Source of the DNA: Candidatus Coprocola pullicola
Lineage (GTDB): Bacteria > Bacillota > Clostridia > Lachnospirales > Anaerotignaceae
Direction of reading: 5' to 3'
Assembly (NCBI GenBank): GCA_018715395.1
Contig: DVLQ01000081.1
Coordinates: 1-47,742, forward strand
DNA length: 47,742 nucleotides
In this document: positions 26,934-35,994 of the stretch, in pieces
Layout: the number at the start of each line of letters is the position of its first letter
Position numbering within the stretch: the first letter of the stretch is position 1
Program-made: the position numbers and the translations under genes
The notes under the pieces: generated by a model
Databases searched by the model: none
Told to the model about the DNA's origin: nothing
What the model saw: the letters and a program-made list of their open reading frames with translations, nothing else

Positions 26934-28208
26934 ATGATAGATAAAATGATTGAATTGATAAAAAGTGAAATGCAGCCAAGCCTAGGCTGTACAGAACCTG
27001 TTGCTATTGGGCTGGCGGTTTCCAGAACCTGTCAATATCTACAAAAACCTGCTACAAAACTAGAAATGCATATTAGTTCTAATATTTTTAAAAATGCTTA
27101 TAGTGTTACAATACCAAACGCAGGAAAACCGGGAATACAACTTGCTTGTGCATTAGGATTCTTGCTAAGTAAGCCAGATAATACAATGGAAATTTTTTCT
27201 TCTGTTACCTCTGAATTGGTAAAAGAAGCTGAAAAATTAGTAGAAGATGGTTTTGTAGAAATACATATCATTAGCAGCAGTCAATTTTATATTGAAGTGT
27301 ATGCTCTTAATGACAAAGAAAAAGCACATACTATTACAGTAGATAAACACGATAATCTTGTAAAAGTAGAAAAAGATGGAGCTGTTTTACTAGATAATAT
27401 AAAACAAACTAATCAAGAACAGACAGTAGCAAGTTTTGATATTACAAAATATACATTTGAAGATTTTATTCGTATAGCAGAAACTGTAGAGATTGAAAAA
27501 TTACAATTTATCAAAGAAGCTGTTGAAATGAATTTGCACATTTCCGAAGTTGGCATGAAGCAAAAATATGCTTTAGGTATTGGACCGGCTTTAAATGGTA
27601 TGATGATAAATAAGAAATTGAGTAACGACTTAGTTACAACAGTAAAAAGTGTTGTTTCTGCAGCTTGCGATTTTAGAATGAGTGGAGGAAACGGCTCTGT
27701 TATGACTTTTTTAGGAAGTGGGAACCAAGGATTAGAAGCAACATTGCCTATTGCTGTAACAGCAAAATATTTAAACCTATCAGAAGAAAAAATGCTTCGT
27801 GCAGAAATGCTGGGGCTTATGATTACAATTTATATTAAATATCATGTAGGAAGGTTATCTCCTATCTGTGGAGCAACATTATCAGGAGCAGGTTCTTCAG
27901 CAGGTATCACGTGGCTTTTGGGCGGTTCTAAAGAAGCTATTTGTGGAGCTGTACAAAATATGTTAGGATGTCTTGCAGGTATGCTTTGTGATGGCGCAAA
28001 GGGAGGCTGTGCATTAAAATTATCTACAAGTGCAGGAGAGGCCGTTTACTCTGCATTGTATGCTTTAGATAATAGTATCATACAGCCTACAGACGGTATT
28101 ATTAGTCAGAATGTAGAGGATACTGTAAAAAATGTTGCAACGCTTTCATTAGAGGGTATGGCAGAGGTAGATATGAAGATTATTGATATTATGATGCATA
28201 AAAAATAA
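26934..28208 (+). CDS. L-cysteine desulfidase / UPF0597 serine-dehydratase-alpha-like Fe-S enzyme
   Basis: 424 aa, same family as E. coli YhaM/CyuA. These [4Fe-4S] lyases break L-cysteine into pyruvate, ammonia and sulfide. Conserved cysteines are in PSLGCTEPVA, LSPICGATLSGAGSSAG and MLGCLAGMLCDGAKGGCALK, which also carry the family glycines. I use the ATG at 26934 behind AAAGGAGGAG; an earlier in-frame ATG (26895) falls only a few bases after the predicted transcription start. Adjacent activator, enhancer sites and sigma-54 promoter imply induction by its substrate. Confidence 0.87.
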   Translation: MIDKMIELIKSEMQPSLGCTEPVAIGLAVSRTCQYLQKPATKLEMHISSNIFKNAYSVTIPNAGKPGIQLACALGFLLSKPDNTMEIFSSVTSELVKEAEKLVEDGFVEIHIISSSQFYIEVYALNDKEKAHTITVDKHDNLVKVEKDGAVLLDNIKQTNQEQTVASFDITKYTFEDFIRIAETVEIEKLQFIKEAVEMNLHISEVGMKQKYALGIGPALNGMMINKKLSNDLVTTVKSVVSAACDFRMSGGNGSVMTFLGSGNQGLEATLPIAVTAKYLNLSEEKMLRAEMLGLMITIYIKYHVGRLSPICGATLSGAGSSAGITWLLGGSKEAICGAVQNMLGCLAGMLCDGAKGGCALKLSTSAGEAVYSALYALDNSIIQPTDGIISQNVEDTVKNVATLSLEGMAEVDMKIIDIMMHKK

Positions 28209-28241
28209 AGAGAATAGACTACTATGGTAGTATTATTTTTT

Positions 28242-28284
28242 AAAATACTTTTTTATCTTTTTAGATAAAAAAGTATTTTTTTTG
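28242..28284 (+). terminator. Terminator after the desulfidase gene
   Basis: AATACTTTTTTATC against GATAAAAAAGTATT, then a run of eight T. Confidence 0.88.
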
Positions 28285-28335
28285 ACAATAAAAATTTTTT
28301 TAACTTCTAAAAAAAGACATATTACAGTAATGTAC

Positions 28336-28364
28336 TTGAAATCATCATTTGAATGTGAGATAAT
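28336..28364 (+). promoter_or_regulatory. Promoter of the EAL gene
   Basis: TTGAAA, 17 bases, GATAAT. Confidence 0.6.
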
Positions 28365-28421
28365 GAAATAAGTAAAAATGTAATGAAATGTTATAAGAAA
28401 ATAATACCAGGAGGTGTTTTT

Positions 28422-30506
28422 TTGAAGGGAGAGCAGGATAGAAGGAGGCTACTTGAACCATATATCGAAATGCTTTCTTTTTGGGGGGAAAGTATAGAAG
28501 ATTATTTGTTCATACTAGATGTAAAAGAACAACAAATATATTTTGCATCTTGTATATGGGAAAAATATTCTCTGCCATTTGAAGGAATTTCTTTTAATAT
28601 AGAGGAGTTGCTTTCTATAGTTGATATTAGAGACAGAAAAAGAGTAGAACTTAATTTTAAAGATATTGAAATGGGGGAAAAAGACCAGTTAACTTTAGAA
28701 TATCGTATGGTAGACAGAACAGGAAAGTCTAGCTGGGTATATTTTGTTGGCAAATGTGTATCTTATGAAAATGAAAAACCTAGTATTATTGTTGGCTCTA
28801 TTTCAGAAAATGCAGTTAGTAAAAGAATTGACCAATTAACCGGTTTAAGAAACCAGACTGTTTTGGAAAAAAGCTTTTTAGAAATTTTTGAAAAAAAGAA
28901 ATCAGGCTATTTTTTGATATTTGGTATTGATGATTTTAAAAATGTAAATGATAAATATGGAAGAAATTATGGAAATGAACAGTTAAAAAGATTAGCGGAA
29001 ATCATAGAACAGAATATAGGATATGAAGGGCAAATTTATCGCTTAGATGGGGATAAATTTGGGGTTAATTTAATAGGATATGGCATAGAAAGTGTAAAAG
29101 CATTTTATAATATTGTAAAAGTAGCTTTTTCTGTTCAGACAGATTGTGCAGTTTCGGCAGGGGCAGTACGTTATCCTGATGATGCAAAAGAATATCATCG
29201 TTTGTATCAATATGCTGAAGATGCTTTGAAACATGCAAAACGACATGGAAAAAACAGATTATTCTTTTTTTCCATTGATGAGTATAAAGAACATCTTTTT
29301 TTTATAGATTTAAGAGAAGAGCTTTTTGAAAGCATCAAAAATAGTTTTGAAGGCTTTCATATATATTATCAGCCTGTTGTAAGAAATGAAGATGGCATTT
29401 TAGTAAAAGCGGAAGCGTTGATGCGTTGGAAATCAAAACAATATGGTGAAATTGGTCCAGAAGTATTTATTCCTATACTGGAGCAAACAGGAATGATACT
29501 AGACGCCGGAAAATGGATACTGGAAAAAGCAATGCAACAATGTTATATTTGGAGAAAAATAATTCCTTATTTTCGCATGAACATTAATTTATCTTATATA
29601 CAATTAAAAGATAAAAAAATATTAGATATTATATTTCATGCTTTGGATAAAACACAATTGCCGGGTGAAGCTATTATATTAGAAGTAACAGAAAGTATAC
29701 AACTTCAAGATTATTCATATTTCAATTTATTATTTTATCAATTAAGCAAAAGAGGCGTTGAAGTTTCCATTGATGATTTTGGAACGGGATATTCCAGTCT
29801 AGGCTATTTGAAAGAATTAAGTGTAGATGAAATTAAAATTGATAAATGCTTTGTAAGACAAATACAAAATGGGGAATATAATTTTCGTCTAATCAAAAAT
29901 ATGATTGAATTAGCTCACAGTGTGAATATTCGTGTTTGTGTAGAAGGCGTGGAAACAGTAGAAGAGCGTTTTGTATTGAAAGAATTATTTCCTGATGTAA
30001 TACAAGGTTACTATTTTGGAAGACCAGAAAGTCCTGATCAATTTGAAAAGAAGTTCTTAGAAAGGGCAAAACAAGGAAAACCTATTGTAGATGATAGCAA
30101 AAGAAAAATACATATAGAAAATAAGAAATTATTAGAAAAAAACAAACAAAATTATAAACGGTTATTAGATGAGTTAGATGAAATTATATATGTTTGTGAT
30201 ACAAAAACACATGAATTATATTATATTAATAAAATAGGGAAAAAATTGACAGGAGCTTATGAATATACCGGAAAAAAATGTTATGAAATCTTTCAGAGCG
30301 GAACGGAACCTTGTAAAGACTGTAAAGATACCAATTCTGCAAATGGCATGTTTTGTGTGAAAATAAGAAAAAAAGAAAATACAGATATTTGCTTTTTGAT
30401 AAGAGAAAAAACTATTTTATGGAATGAAAAACCAGCTCGTCTGGGGGTAGCAACAGATATTTTAGAAGAAAATGTTTCAAAAAATTTTTTAGAAAAGGAA
30501 AAATAG
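28422..30506 (+). CDS. PAS-GGDEF-EAL-PAS protein, probable cyclic-di-GMP phosphodiesterase
   Basis: 694 aa, no obvious membrane helix. An N-terminal PAS-like region (about 15-130) is followed by a GGDEF domain whose signature reads DGDKF (in YRLDGDKFGVNL), so cyclase activity is doubtful and a regulatory GTP-binding role is more likely. The EAL domain keeps EALMRW, NINLSY, EVTES, DDFGTGYSSLGYL, IKIDKCFV, EGVETVEE and GYYFGRP, consistent with active hydrolysis of c-di-GMP. A C-terminal PAS of the CYEIFQSGTEPCKDC type ends the protein. The start is TTG at 28422, nine bases after GGAGGTG; the upstream ATG (28383) has no ribosome site. Confidence 0.87.
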   Translation: MKGEQDRRRLLEPYIEMLSFWGESIEDYLFILDVKEQQIYFASCIWEKYSLPFEGISFNIEELLSIVDIRDRKRVELNFKDIEMGEKDQLTLEYRMVDRTGKSSWVYFVGKCVSYENEKPSIIVGSISENAVSKRIDQLTGLRNQTVLEKSFLEIFEKKKSGYFLIFGIDDFKNVNDKYGRNYGNEQLKRLAEIIEQNIGYEGQIYRLDGDKFGVNLIGYGIESVKAFYNIVKVAFSVQTDCAVSAGAVRYPDDAKEYHRLYQYAEDALKHAKRHGKNRLFFFSIDEYKEHLFFIDLREELFESIKNSFEGFHIYYQPVVRNEDGILVKAEALMRWKSKQYGEIGPEVFIPILEQTGMILDAGKWILEKAMQQCYIWRKIIPYFRMNINLSYIQLKDKKILDIIFHALDKTQLPGEAIILEVTESIQLQDYSYFNLLFYQLSKRGVEVSIDDFGTGYSSLGYLKELSVDEIKIDKCFVRQIQNGEYNFRLIKNMIELAHSVNIRVCVEGVETVEERFVLKELFPDVIQGYYFGRPESPDQFEKKFLERAKQGKPIVDDSKRKIHIENKKLLEKNKQNYKRLLDELDEIIYVCDTKTHELYYINKIGKKLTGAYEYTGKKCYEIFQSGTEPCKDCKDTNSANGMFCVKIRKKENTDICFLIREKTILWNEKPARLGVATDILEENVSKNFLEKEK

Positions 30507-30527
30507 ATATATTTATGATTGTAATAC

Positions 30528-30556
30528 AAGAGGTCTAATAGAAGACCTCTTTTTTT
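30528..30556 (+). terminator. Terminator after the EAL gene
   Basis: AGAGGTCT/AGACCTCT stem, then TTTTTTT. Confidence 0.88.
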
Positions 30557-31113
30557 GTATAGAGAAAATTACATGTTTGATAAATGGTTCGAAAGAGTCT
30601 TTTGACGTTGAAGTAGAAGTGATAGTGGTATTACAAATATACATAGTTTATCATGTACAAAATAAAGTTACAAATATCACATAGTAATTGCTTCTAAATA
30701 TAACAGAAAAATGTTTTATAAAGGAAATAGGAACAATATTGTATGAGTGAATATACAAAAGACAAAAGTATGTTCAAATTATCTACATATGTTTGTGTAG
30801 ATGCTATCTAAAATGAGAGCATGAATTTTTATGGAAAAAAACAGTATGATATTATAGGAACAATTTTGTGAGTTGAAATACAGGAATTTTGGTATAAAAA
30901 TGATGATACAGTAGTAAAAAATGCAAATAAATCAAATGAGAGAAAATCAACTAGGAGAATAGCTTTGACGCCGAAGTAGGAAAACTTTTTTAAAGGTAGT
31001 AGATAACATAGGTGCAGTTTACAGACCAGACTATGCGTTTAAGAAGAAGCCAGAAACGAATGGAGTAAGGGTGCATAGGAAAAATCACTCGTTAGTCATG
31101 TGAAGACTTTTTT
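30557..31113 (+). mobile_element. tnpA: Heavily decayed IS200-type element (relic C)
   Basis: Plus-strand fragments still read as TnpA: YKYHIVIASKYNRKMFYKGNRN (about 30674-30740, start of the conserved core) and YLHMFVEM (about 30788, HUH region now SNYLHMF). Frames are broken many times. It begins GTATAGAGAAAA directly after the preceding terminator and ends near a TCAC/GTGA hairpin. The second relic at 33326-33870 aligns with it throughout and has the same orientation. From here to 31390 the rest of the gap is AT-rich leader of the transporter gene. Confidence 0.65.
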
Positions 31114-31390
31114 TGATATAACTTTCGGAAATGTTAAAAAAGAAAAGAGAATTTTTTTCAAAAATAGAGATTAAAAATTGATATTTTTGTGCAATATCAT
31201 AATAATATAAATAAAATATTTGATAAGATATAGTGAAATTTTATTTTTTGTGTTAAATTTATGTGAAATATGTTGAATTTTGTGGTTATAAATGTTAAAT
31301 TGAATATGTTTAGGGATATTTTGGAAAGTATTGATAAAAGTACAAAATATAAAAAAGAGGGGAATCAGATACACATATGAGGAGGAACAT

Positions 31391-33067
31391 ATGAGTTACG
31401 CAGAAATTATTATTCCATTTGTAGGTGGTTTAGCTCTGTTTATTTATGGTATGCAAATTATGGCGCAAGGCTTGCAAAATGCTGCAGGTACAAAAATGAA
31501 GCAACTTTTAAAAGCATTGACACAAAATAAATTAATGGGTGTATTGCTTGGTACGGTTGTGACAGCCATTATACAAAGTTCATCTGCTACAACAGTTATG
31601 GTGGTAGGTTTTGTAAATGCCGGCTTAATGAACTTAACACAGTCTATGAGTGTAATTATGGGTGCTAATATTGGTACAACAGTAACAGGATGGCTTGTTT
31701 CCAGTGTGGAATGGGCAAAATTTTTAAGCCCGTCTGTGATTGCACCTGTTGTTGTAATGGTAGGCGTTATTTTAATGATTACCGCAAAAAAAGCTACTCA
31801 TAAAGAAATATCTTCTATTATTATTGGATTTGGCGTACTCTTTATTGGTATTGAAATGATGTCTGACGCCGTCTATCCTTTAAGAGAGTCTGCAACATTT
31901 AAGACACTTTTTGTGACTTTAGGAAACAGTCCTCTTTTAGGCGTTTTAGCCGGTGCGGCTGTTACGGCAATTATACAAAGTTCATCTGCTTCTGTAGGTA
32001 TTTTACAAACATTAGCAGCTTCAGGGTTAGTACCCATTAATGCGGCTGTTTATATTATTATGGGACAAAATATTGGTACTTGTATTACAGCAATGCTTTC
32101 TAGTATTGGCGCAAGTAAAAATGCTAAATGTGCTGCTTATATGCATTTATTGTTTAATATTATTGGAACAATCATTTTTAGCATTTTAAGTATTATTTAT
32201 TTTAAAATGATTAATCCTGAAATAGGCATAAATTTAATTACGCAAACGCAAATTAGTATGATTCATACAGCATTTAATATTGCTACAACAATATTGCTTT
32301 TTCCATTTTCTAACTGGATTATTGTTTTAGCAAAAAAATTAAATCGTGTGGAAAAAGAAGACCAAAAAGATGAAAGCGAACTGGTACATTTGGATGACAG
32401 AGTTCTTGAGACGCCAAGTTTTGCAGTACAAAGTGCGGTATTGGAAGTGATCCGTATGGGACACATTGTAGAAAAAAATTTGAATACAGCAACAATGACA
32501 TTATTAGATAGAGATAGTCATAATATTTCAAAAGTTCATCAAAGAGAAATTACAATCAATAATTTATGTAGTGGTATTTCAGATTATTTAGTAAAAATTT
32601 TTAATACACACATCAATGAAAGAGAAAATTCTATTGTAACTTCTCTTTTAGCTATTATTACAGACATGGAACGTATAGGTGACCATTGTGAAAGTTTAGT
32701 AGAATGTGTAGAAGATTTGGAAAAAGAAAAAGTTTCCTTTTCTGATTCAGCTATAAAAGAATTGAAAGAAATGATTGATAAAACAAAAGAAAGTTATATT
32801 AATGCATTAAAGGCAATAGAATTTTCTGACACTTCTTATGCTTACGAAACAGTTCGTGCGGAAGATATGGTAGATGATATGGAGCATAAATTAAGAGCAG
32901 GGCATATTAATAGATTAGCAAATAATCTTTGTAATGTACGTTCAGGTATAAGATATTTAGATTCTTTGACAAGTTTGGAACGTATTTCTGATCATGCTTT
33001 AAATATTGCTCAAGTAGCCATTAATGAAAACAGAAAAGAAAAAAGATGTGCTGAAGCTATAGAATAA
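31391..33067 (+). CDS. Na/phosphate cotransporter with C-terminal PhoU domain
   Basis: 558 aa. The membrane half (about 1-310) contains the two inverted Na/Pi repeats, each with the QSSSA hallmark: VVTAIIQSSSATTVMVVGFV and AVTAIIQSSSASVGILQ, plus MGANIGTTVTGW and MGQNIGTCITAML. A PhoU-like helical domain (about 350-550) carries RIGDHCESLVE and RISDHALNIAQVA metal-binding motifs. It imports phosphate with sodium across the cytoplasmic membrane. Start ATG at 31391 behind GGAGGAAC; the longer frame to 31331 is not supported. The gene and the small one after it lie between two same-orientation IS200 relics. Confidence 0.93.
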   Translation: MSYAEIIIPFVGGLALFIYGMQIMAQGLQNAAGTKMKQLLKALTQNKLMGVLLGTVVTAIIQSSSATTVMVVGFVNAGLMNLTQSMSVIMGANIGTTVTGWLVSSVEWAKFLSPSVIAPVVVMVGVILMITAKKATHKEISSIIIGFGVLFIGIEMMSDAVYPLRESATFKTLFVTLGNSPLLGVLAGAAVTAIIQSSSASVGILQTLAASGLVPINAAVYIIMGQNIGTCITAMLSSIGASKNAKCAAYMHLLFNIIGTIIFSILSIIYFKMINPEIGINLITQTQISMIHTAFNIATTILLFPFSNWIIVLAKKLNRVEKEDQKDESELVHLDDRVLETPSFAVQSAVLEVIRMGHIVEKNLNTATMTLLDRDSHNISKVHQREITINNLCSGISDYLVKIFNTHINERENSIVTSLLAIITDMERIGDHCESLVECVEDLEKEKVSFSDSAIKELKEMIDKTKESYINALKAIEFSDTSYAYETVRAEDMVDDMEHKLRAGHINRLANNLCNVRSGIRYLDSLTSLERISDHALNIAQVAINENRKEKRCAEAIE

Positions 33068-33107
33068 TTTTTCAAAAAAAACAGATACTATTGCTGAGGT
33101 GATAGAT

Positions 33108-33278
33108 ATGATAAAAAATCGAGATAAAAACATAAATAAACAAGATACTGTTTCCAGAAATGATTTGTATCAAATTCGTCAAAATGCAAAATATGATGCA
33201 GAAAGCGGAAAAGCAGAGCCTGATAATAATATTTTTTGGGAGGAAAGAAGCAATCCTCTCAGTAGTAAAGGAAACTAA
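33108..33278 (+). CDS. Small hydrophilic protein, 56 aa, unknown function
   Basis: Starts MIKNRDKNINKQD and ends ERSNPLSSKGN. GAGGTGAT stands seven bases before the ATG, and the frame is followed by a clear terminator, so it looks like a real gene. It has no membrane segment, no Cys and many charged or polar residues, so it is probably disordered. It begins 40 bases after the Na/Pi transporter stop and is probably co-transcribed with it. I do not recognise the family. Confidence 0.65.
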   Translation: MIKNRDKNINKQDTVSRNDLYQIRQNAKYDAESGKAEPDNNIFWEERSNPLSSKGN

Positions 33279-33295
33279 ATATCACATAATCAAGA

Positions 33296-33328
33296 AGGCT
33301 ATCACAGTGATTTTGTGATAGTCTTTTT
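33296..33328 (+). terminator. Terminator after the 56-aa gene
   Basis: GGCTATCACA/TGTGATAGTC stem then TTTTT. Confidence 0.85.
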
Positions 33329-33870
33329 GTATAAAGAAAACCACATGTAGTTCAAAAAAGCCTTTCGGTGTTGAGGTAGAAGTGATAGGAGGATTACGGA
33401 TAGACATAATTTATCGCATACAAAATGGAATTGCAAATATTACATAACATTTGATCCGAAATATTAGGAAAAAAGTGTTTTATTATCAATAGGGGAAATA
33501 GGGGGTGAGTGGAAAGAAGTCAGTATACCAAAGACAAAAGTATGTATATATACTCATAGAGATATCGCCTAGTGTATCAAGTTTTAAGGGATATTTGAAA
33601 GGGAAAAGCAGTACAATATGGTAGGATTTCGTGAGTTGAAATACAAATATACAAATAGAGAATTTTGCTGCAATATAATACAGCTGCAAAAAATGCAGAT
33701 AATATATAGGAATCAATTAAGAGAAAATCAACGAAGAGATCAGTTGACTGACACTGGAATAAGGGCAGCAGGCAACACAAGCATAGTTGAAAGACTAGAT
33801 TATGCTTTTAGACATAAGCGAGCAATGAAGGCTATGACTTCATAAGAAAAATCATCCGCTAGGTGGATGA
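33326..33870 (+). mobile_element. tnpA: Heavily decayed IS200-type element (relic D)
   Basis: The plus strand retains TnpA fragments: ISPSVSSFKGYLKGKSS (about 33562-33612), LKYKYTNREF (about 33636) and YRNQLRENQRRDQL (about 33705-33745, the region after the catalytic tyrosine). The HUH region is unreadable. It begins GTATAAAGAAAACCACATG after a terminator and ends with a CATCC/GGATG hairpin (33857-33873). The open frame at 33618-33845 is only its C-terminal part. It aligns with relic C along its length. Confidence 0.75.
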
Positions 33871-33955
33871 AGGTTGTTTTATTTATGATAGAAAGTTTTG
33901 TTATTGTATTTATTGATATGTCATAAAATAAAATTTATAAAAAAATATGTTGCAA

Positions 33956-34003
33956 TTTGCAAAAAAAAGTTTTATACTATAATCAAGTTTTGCAAAACTT
34001 GAT
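33956..34003 (+). promoter_or_regulatory. Promoter with a perfect 22-bp palindrome
   Basis: TTTGCA (33956), 16 bases, TATAAT (33978-33983). A perfect palindrome at 33982-34003, arm ATCAAGTTTTG followed by its exact complement, overlaps the -10 and the expected start of transcription. That geometry is typical of a repressor operator. The repressor is not identified. Confidence 0.6.
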
Positions 34004-34042
34004 GAAAGACTATGGCAATAGATTTGATTAAGGAGGAATAAA

Positions 34043-34549
34043 ATAATTACTTTTTGTATATCTTTTGTTTTTTGTTTAGGATTGATTACAACAAATGTAT
34101 TTGCTTCTAATATTGTAAATATTGATGCTAGAGAAGCAACACCACAAGAAATAGCCAATGGAATAATAACAGCTTCCAATACAAATAAAACGGTTATTAT
34201 AAATTGGGAAGATGGTACAACTGCTACATTAAGTCCTGTTTCTGAAGATATTCCCGAACTCTATCTAAATAAAACAAAAACTTTAGATTTAACAACTTCA
34301 AGCTGGACAAAAGTAGTATCGGATGAACCTTGGTGGACAGTAAATTTAAAAGTAACCAACAAAAAAGGAAATCCGGGTAGTATTGATATAAAAGTGGTAA
34401 CAGATTATGCTGCAGATAATGTACATTACTATTATGGTTTACCTGTAAATTATAATACTACATTGAAGCTTGCTACTCCAAGTTACTATACTGTATATGC
34501 TCGTGCAAGCGATACATCAGGCGAATATACCATTAAAGTAAATGATTGA
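34043..34549 (+). CDS. Putative secreted protein whose start codon is missing or non-canonical
   Basis: 168 residues read from the ATA at 34043. The first 20 (ITFCISFVFCLGLITTNVFA) form a good signal-peptide core and cleavage site but lack the usual MKK opening. AAGGAGG lies five bases before the ATA and no ATG, GTG or TTG fits that site; a TTG at 34082 would discard the signal. The mature part (ATPQEIANG... WWTVNLKVTNKKGNPGS... YTVYARASDTSGEYTIKVND) looks like a beta-rich extracellular domain. I do not recognise the family. Either a rare ATA/ATT start is used or the ATG has been lost by mutation or misassembly. Confidence 0.55.
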   Translation: MITFCISFVFCLGLITTNVFASNIVNIDAREATPQEIANGIITASNTNKTVIINWEDGTTATLSPVSEDIPELYLNKTKTLDLTTSSWTKVVSDEPWWTVNLKVTNKKGNPGSIDIKVVTDYAADNVHYYYGLPVNYNTTLKLATPSYYTVYARASDTSGEYTIKVND

Positions 34550-34579
34550 TATTGTTTAAGCAAAGAAAACATGGGTTAA

Positions 34580-34611
34580 AATAAGTCACATTTTTATAGA
34601 TGTGGCTTATT
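34580..34611 (+). other. Hairpin between the two secreted-protein genes
   Basis: AATAAGTCACAT pairs with ATGTGGCTTATT (one G-T pair). No T run follows and the next ribosome site begins eight bases later. It may be a processing or translation-control structure rather than a terminator. Confidence 0.45.
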
Positions 34612-34631
34612 GTATAAGAAAGGAAATGAAT

Positions 34632-35144
34632 ATGATAAAGGATTACAACTTCAATTCAATTTTTTTGTGCAATTTTTCAAAAAGAAAATTCTATATATTC
34701 TTTTTTGTGATGATGGTTATACTTTCTTGTCATAGTATTGTGCAGGCAAGTGATACAGCAAAAGAAATGCCATGGCATTTTATAGATGATTTTGAGCAAA
34801 GATATGCTAATAGTGTTTCTTATGAATTGATTGAAACAATCGAATTTGACCTTTCTACAGAAAATCCCTTTCAAACATATAAAATCAAAAGAGAAGGAGA
34901 GGGGATTATTTTTTCTTTTGTAGGAACAGAGCATCCAATTCATGTTTCCATGACAACAGAAGATAGCCAAACCTATAGCGGAGGTTTTTATGGTGATACT
35001 GCTATTTCCATTGATTTTGAAAATAACACAATACAGCAGTTTCAATATGAGCTGGGTATAGAAGAAAATGAAGATATAAATGGAAATGAAAGCACTATAG
35101 ATTCATTGTGTGGAACATTAAATGTTTATAAAATAATAGAATAA
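34632..35144 (+). CDS. Exported or membrane-anchored protein, 170 aa, unknown function
   Basis: Begins MIKDYNFNSIFLCNFSKRK and then a single hydrophobic stretch (YIFFFVMMVILSCHSIVQASD) that reads as a long signal peptide with AxA-like cleavage near residue 47. The rest is acidic and beta-prone (GIIFSFVGTEHPIHVSMTTEDSQTYSGGFYG) with one late Cys. AAAGGAA precedes the ATG at 34632 by about seven bases. It sits behind the other secreted protein and before a strong terminator, so the two probably form one transcript. No family recognised. Confidence 0.65.
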   Translation: MIKDYNFNSIFLCNFSKRKFYIFFFVMMVILSCHSIVQASDTAKEMPWHFIDDFEQRYANSVSYELIETIEFDLSTENPFQTYKIKREGEGIIFSFVGTEHPIHVSMTTEDSQTYSGGFYGDTAISIDFENNTIQQFQYELGIEENEDINGNESTIDSLCGTLNVYKIIE

Positions 35145-35262
35145 CAAAAATGGATTGAATATGTTAAAAAAATGACTAACCATAAAAGAAAAGGTGATTT
35201 GGCAGATAGTAAAGTTATTTATAAAAGTTTATGTACTTATTAAAATCACTTATTTTTTCAAC

Positions 35263-35313
35263 AAAAAAGCTTCGGAAATCTATATAATACAATAGAGTTT
35301 CGAAGCTTTTTAT
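35263..35313 (+). terminator. Terminator after the secreted-protein pair
   Basis: AAAAAGCTTCG...CTAT pairs with ATAG...CGAAGCTTTTT over about 20 bases with two mismatches. Confidence 0.85.
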
Positions 35314-35391
35314 AGTATATTCACTTTAATATTGTCAGGTATATTAATTCTGTTTATCAAATTAAGAAATTAAAATTTAATTTTTTTAGAT

Positions 35392-35729
35392 CAGTTTTAA
35401 AATCAAATGTACTATATTAATTAATGTGATTTCTTTCAAGTTTACAATATCATCTTATAAAATTTTCTTTATAAGGAGCTACACGTTTTACTATTCATAA
35501 TATAAGTTGCCTTTTATAAGCATAACAAAAAATTATATACCATTTTTGTTATGATAGCGTTTTTCTGTACAGCTAAATTTGAGTTAGTAAAGTGCAGCTT
35601 ATATCTTTCATAACTTTTCTGACGAACATATTGTTTATAAGGTTTAGATAGATATAAAGCAAAAAAGACAAAATATTAGTTTAAACCATTTTATTACCCT
35701 ATCAAGTCTTAATTTTCATTATTCCCACT
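35392..35729. repeat. guaA-downstream direct repeat, copy 1 (338 bp)
   Basis: Matches 37051-37391. The first 62 bases are identical and the rest diverges with small indels. It ends with TTATTCCCACT, the complement of the last guaA codons and stop, so it carries a ghost of the guaA 3' end. A conserved inverted repeat CATAACAAAAA/TTTTTGTTATG lies at 35521-35554. From 35313 to 35391 I see nothing. Confidence 0.85.
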
Positions 35730-35888
35730 GGAAAAATTCAGATATATGGGAGTGTATTTGAAGTGATTTCACAGGCGAAAAATTCGCAAATATGTTAATG
35801 TTTCACCTATTATTGGGGGCATCTTATTTTCTTAGTATCAAAATAGTATCACAGAAACGGAGGAAAAACAACATTTTCAAGCTCCACA

Positions 35889-35940
35889 CGACCCGTCCAA
35901 AATCAATGGTGGCACACTTTGTGTACCACCATTGACGGTC
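35889..35940. other. GC-rich hairpin downstream of the three-gene cassette
   Basis: CAATGGTGG pairs with CCACCATTG (35904-35934), with inner CACA/TGTG and outer GAC.GT/ACGGTC pairing. No T run. It lies at the 3' end of the minus-strand cassette. The rest of 35730-35994 holds only a GCGAA/TTCGC hairpin and nothing else recognisable. Confidence 0.5.
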
Positions 35941-35994
35941 CCAGCTGGGATTGCTACATTTTTCAGGGGTTAACCGCTCTTTCTTTACTCCATT

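Noticed and set aside
33618..33845. 75-residue plus-strand frame
   Set aside because: Its sequence is the C-terminal part of a decayed TnpA (LKYKYTNREF, YRNQLRENQ); it has no ribosome site.
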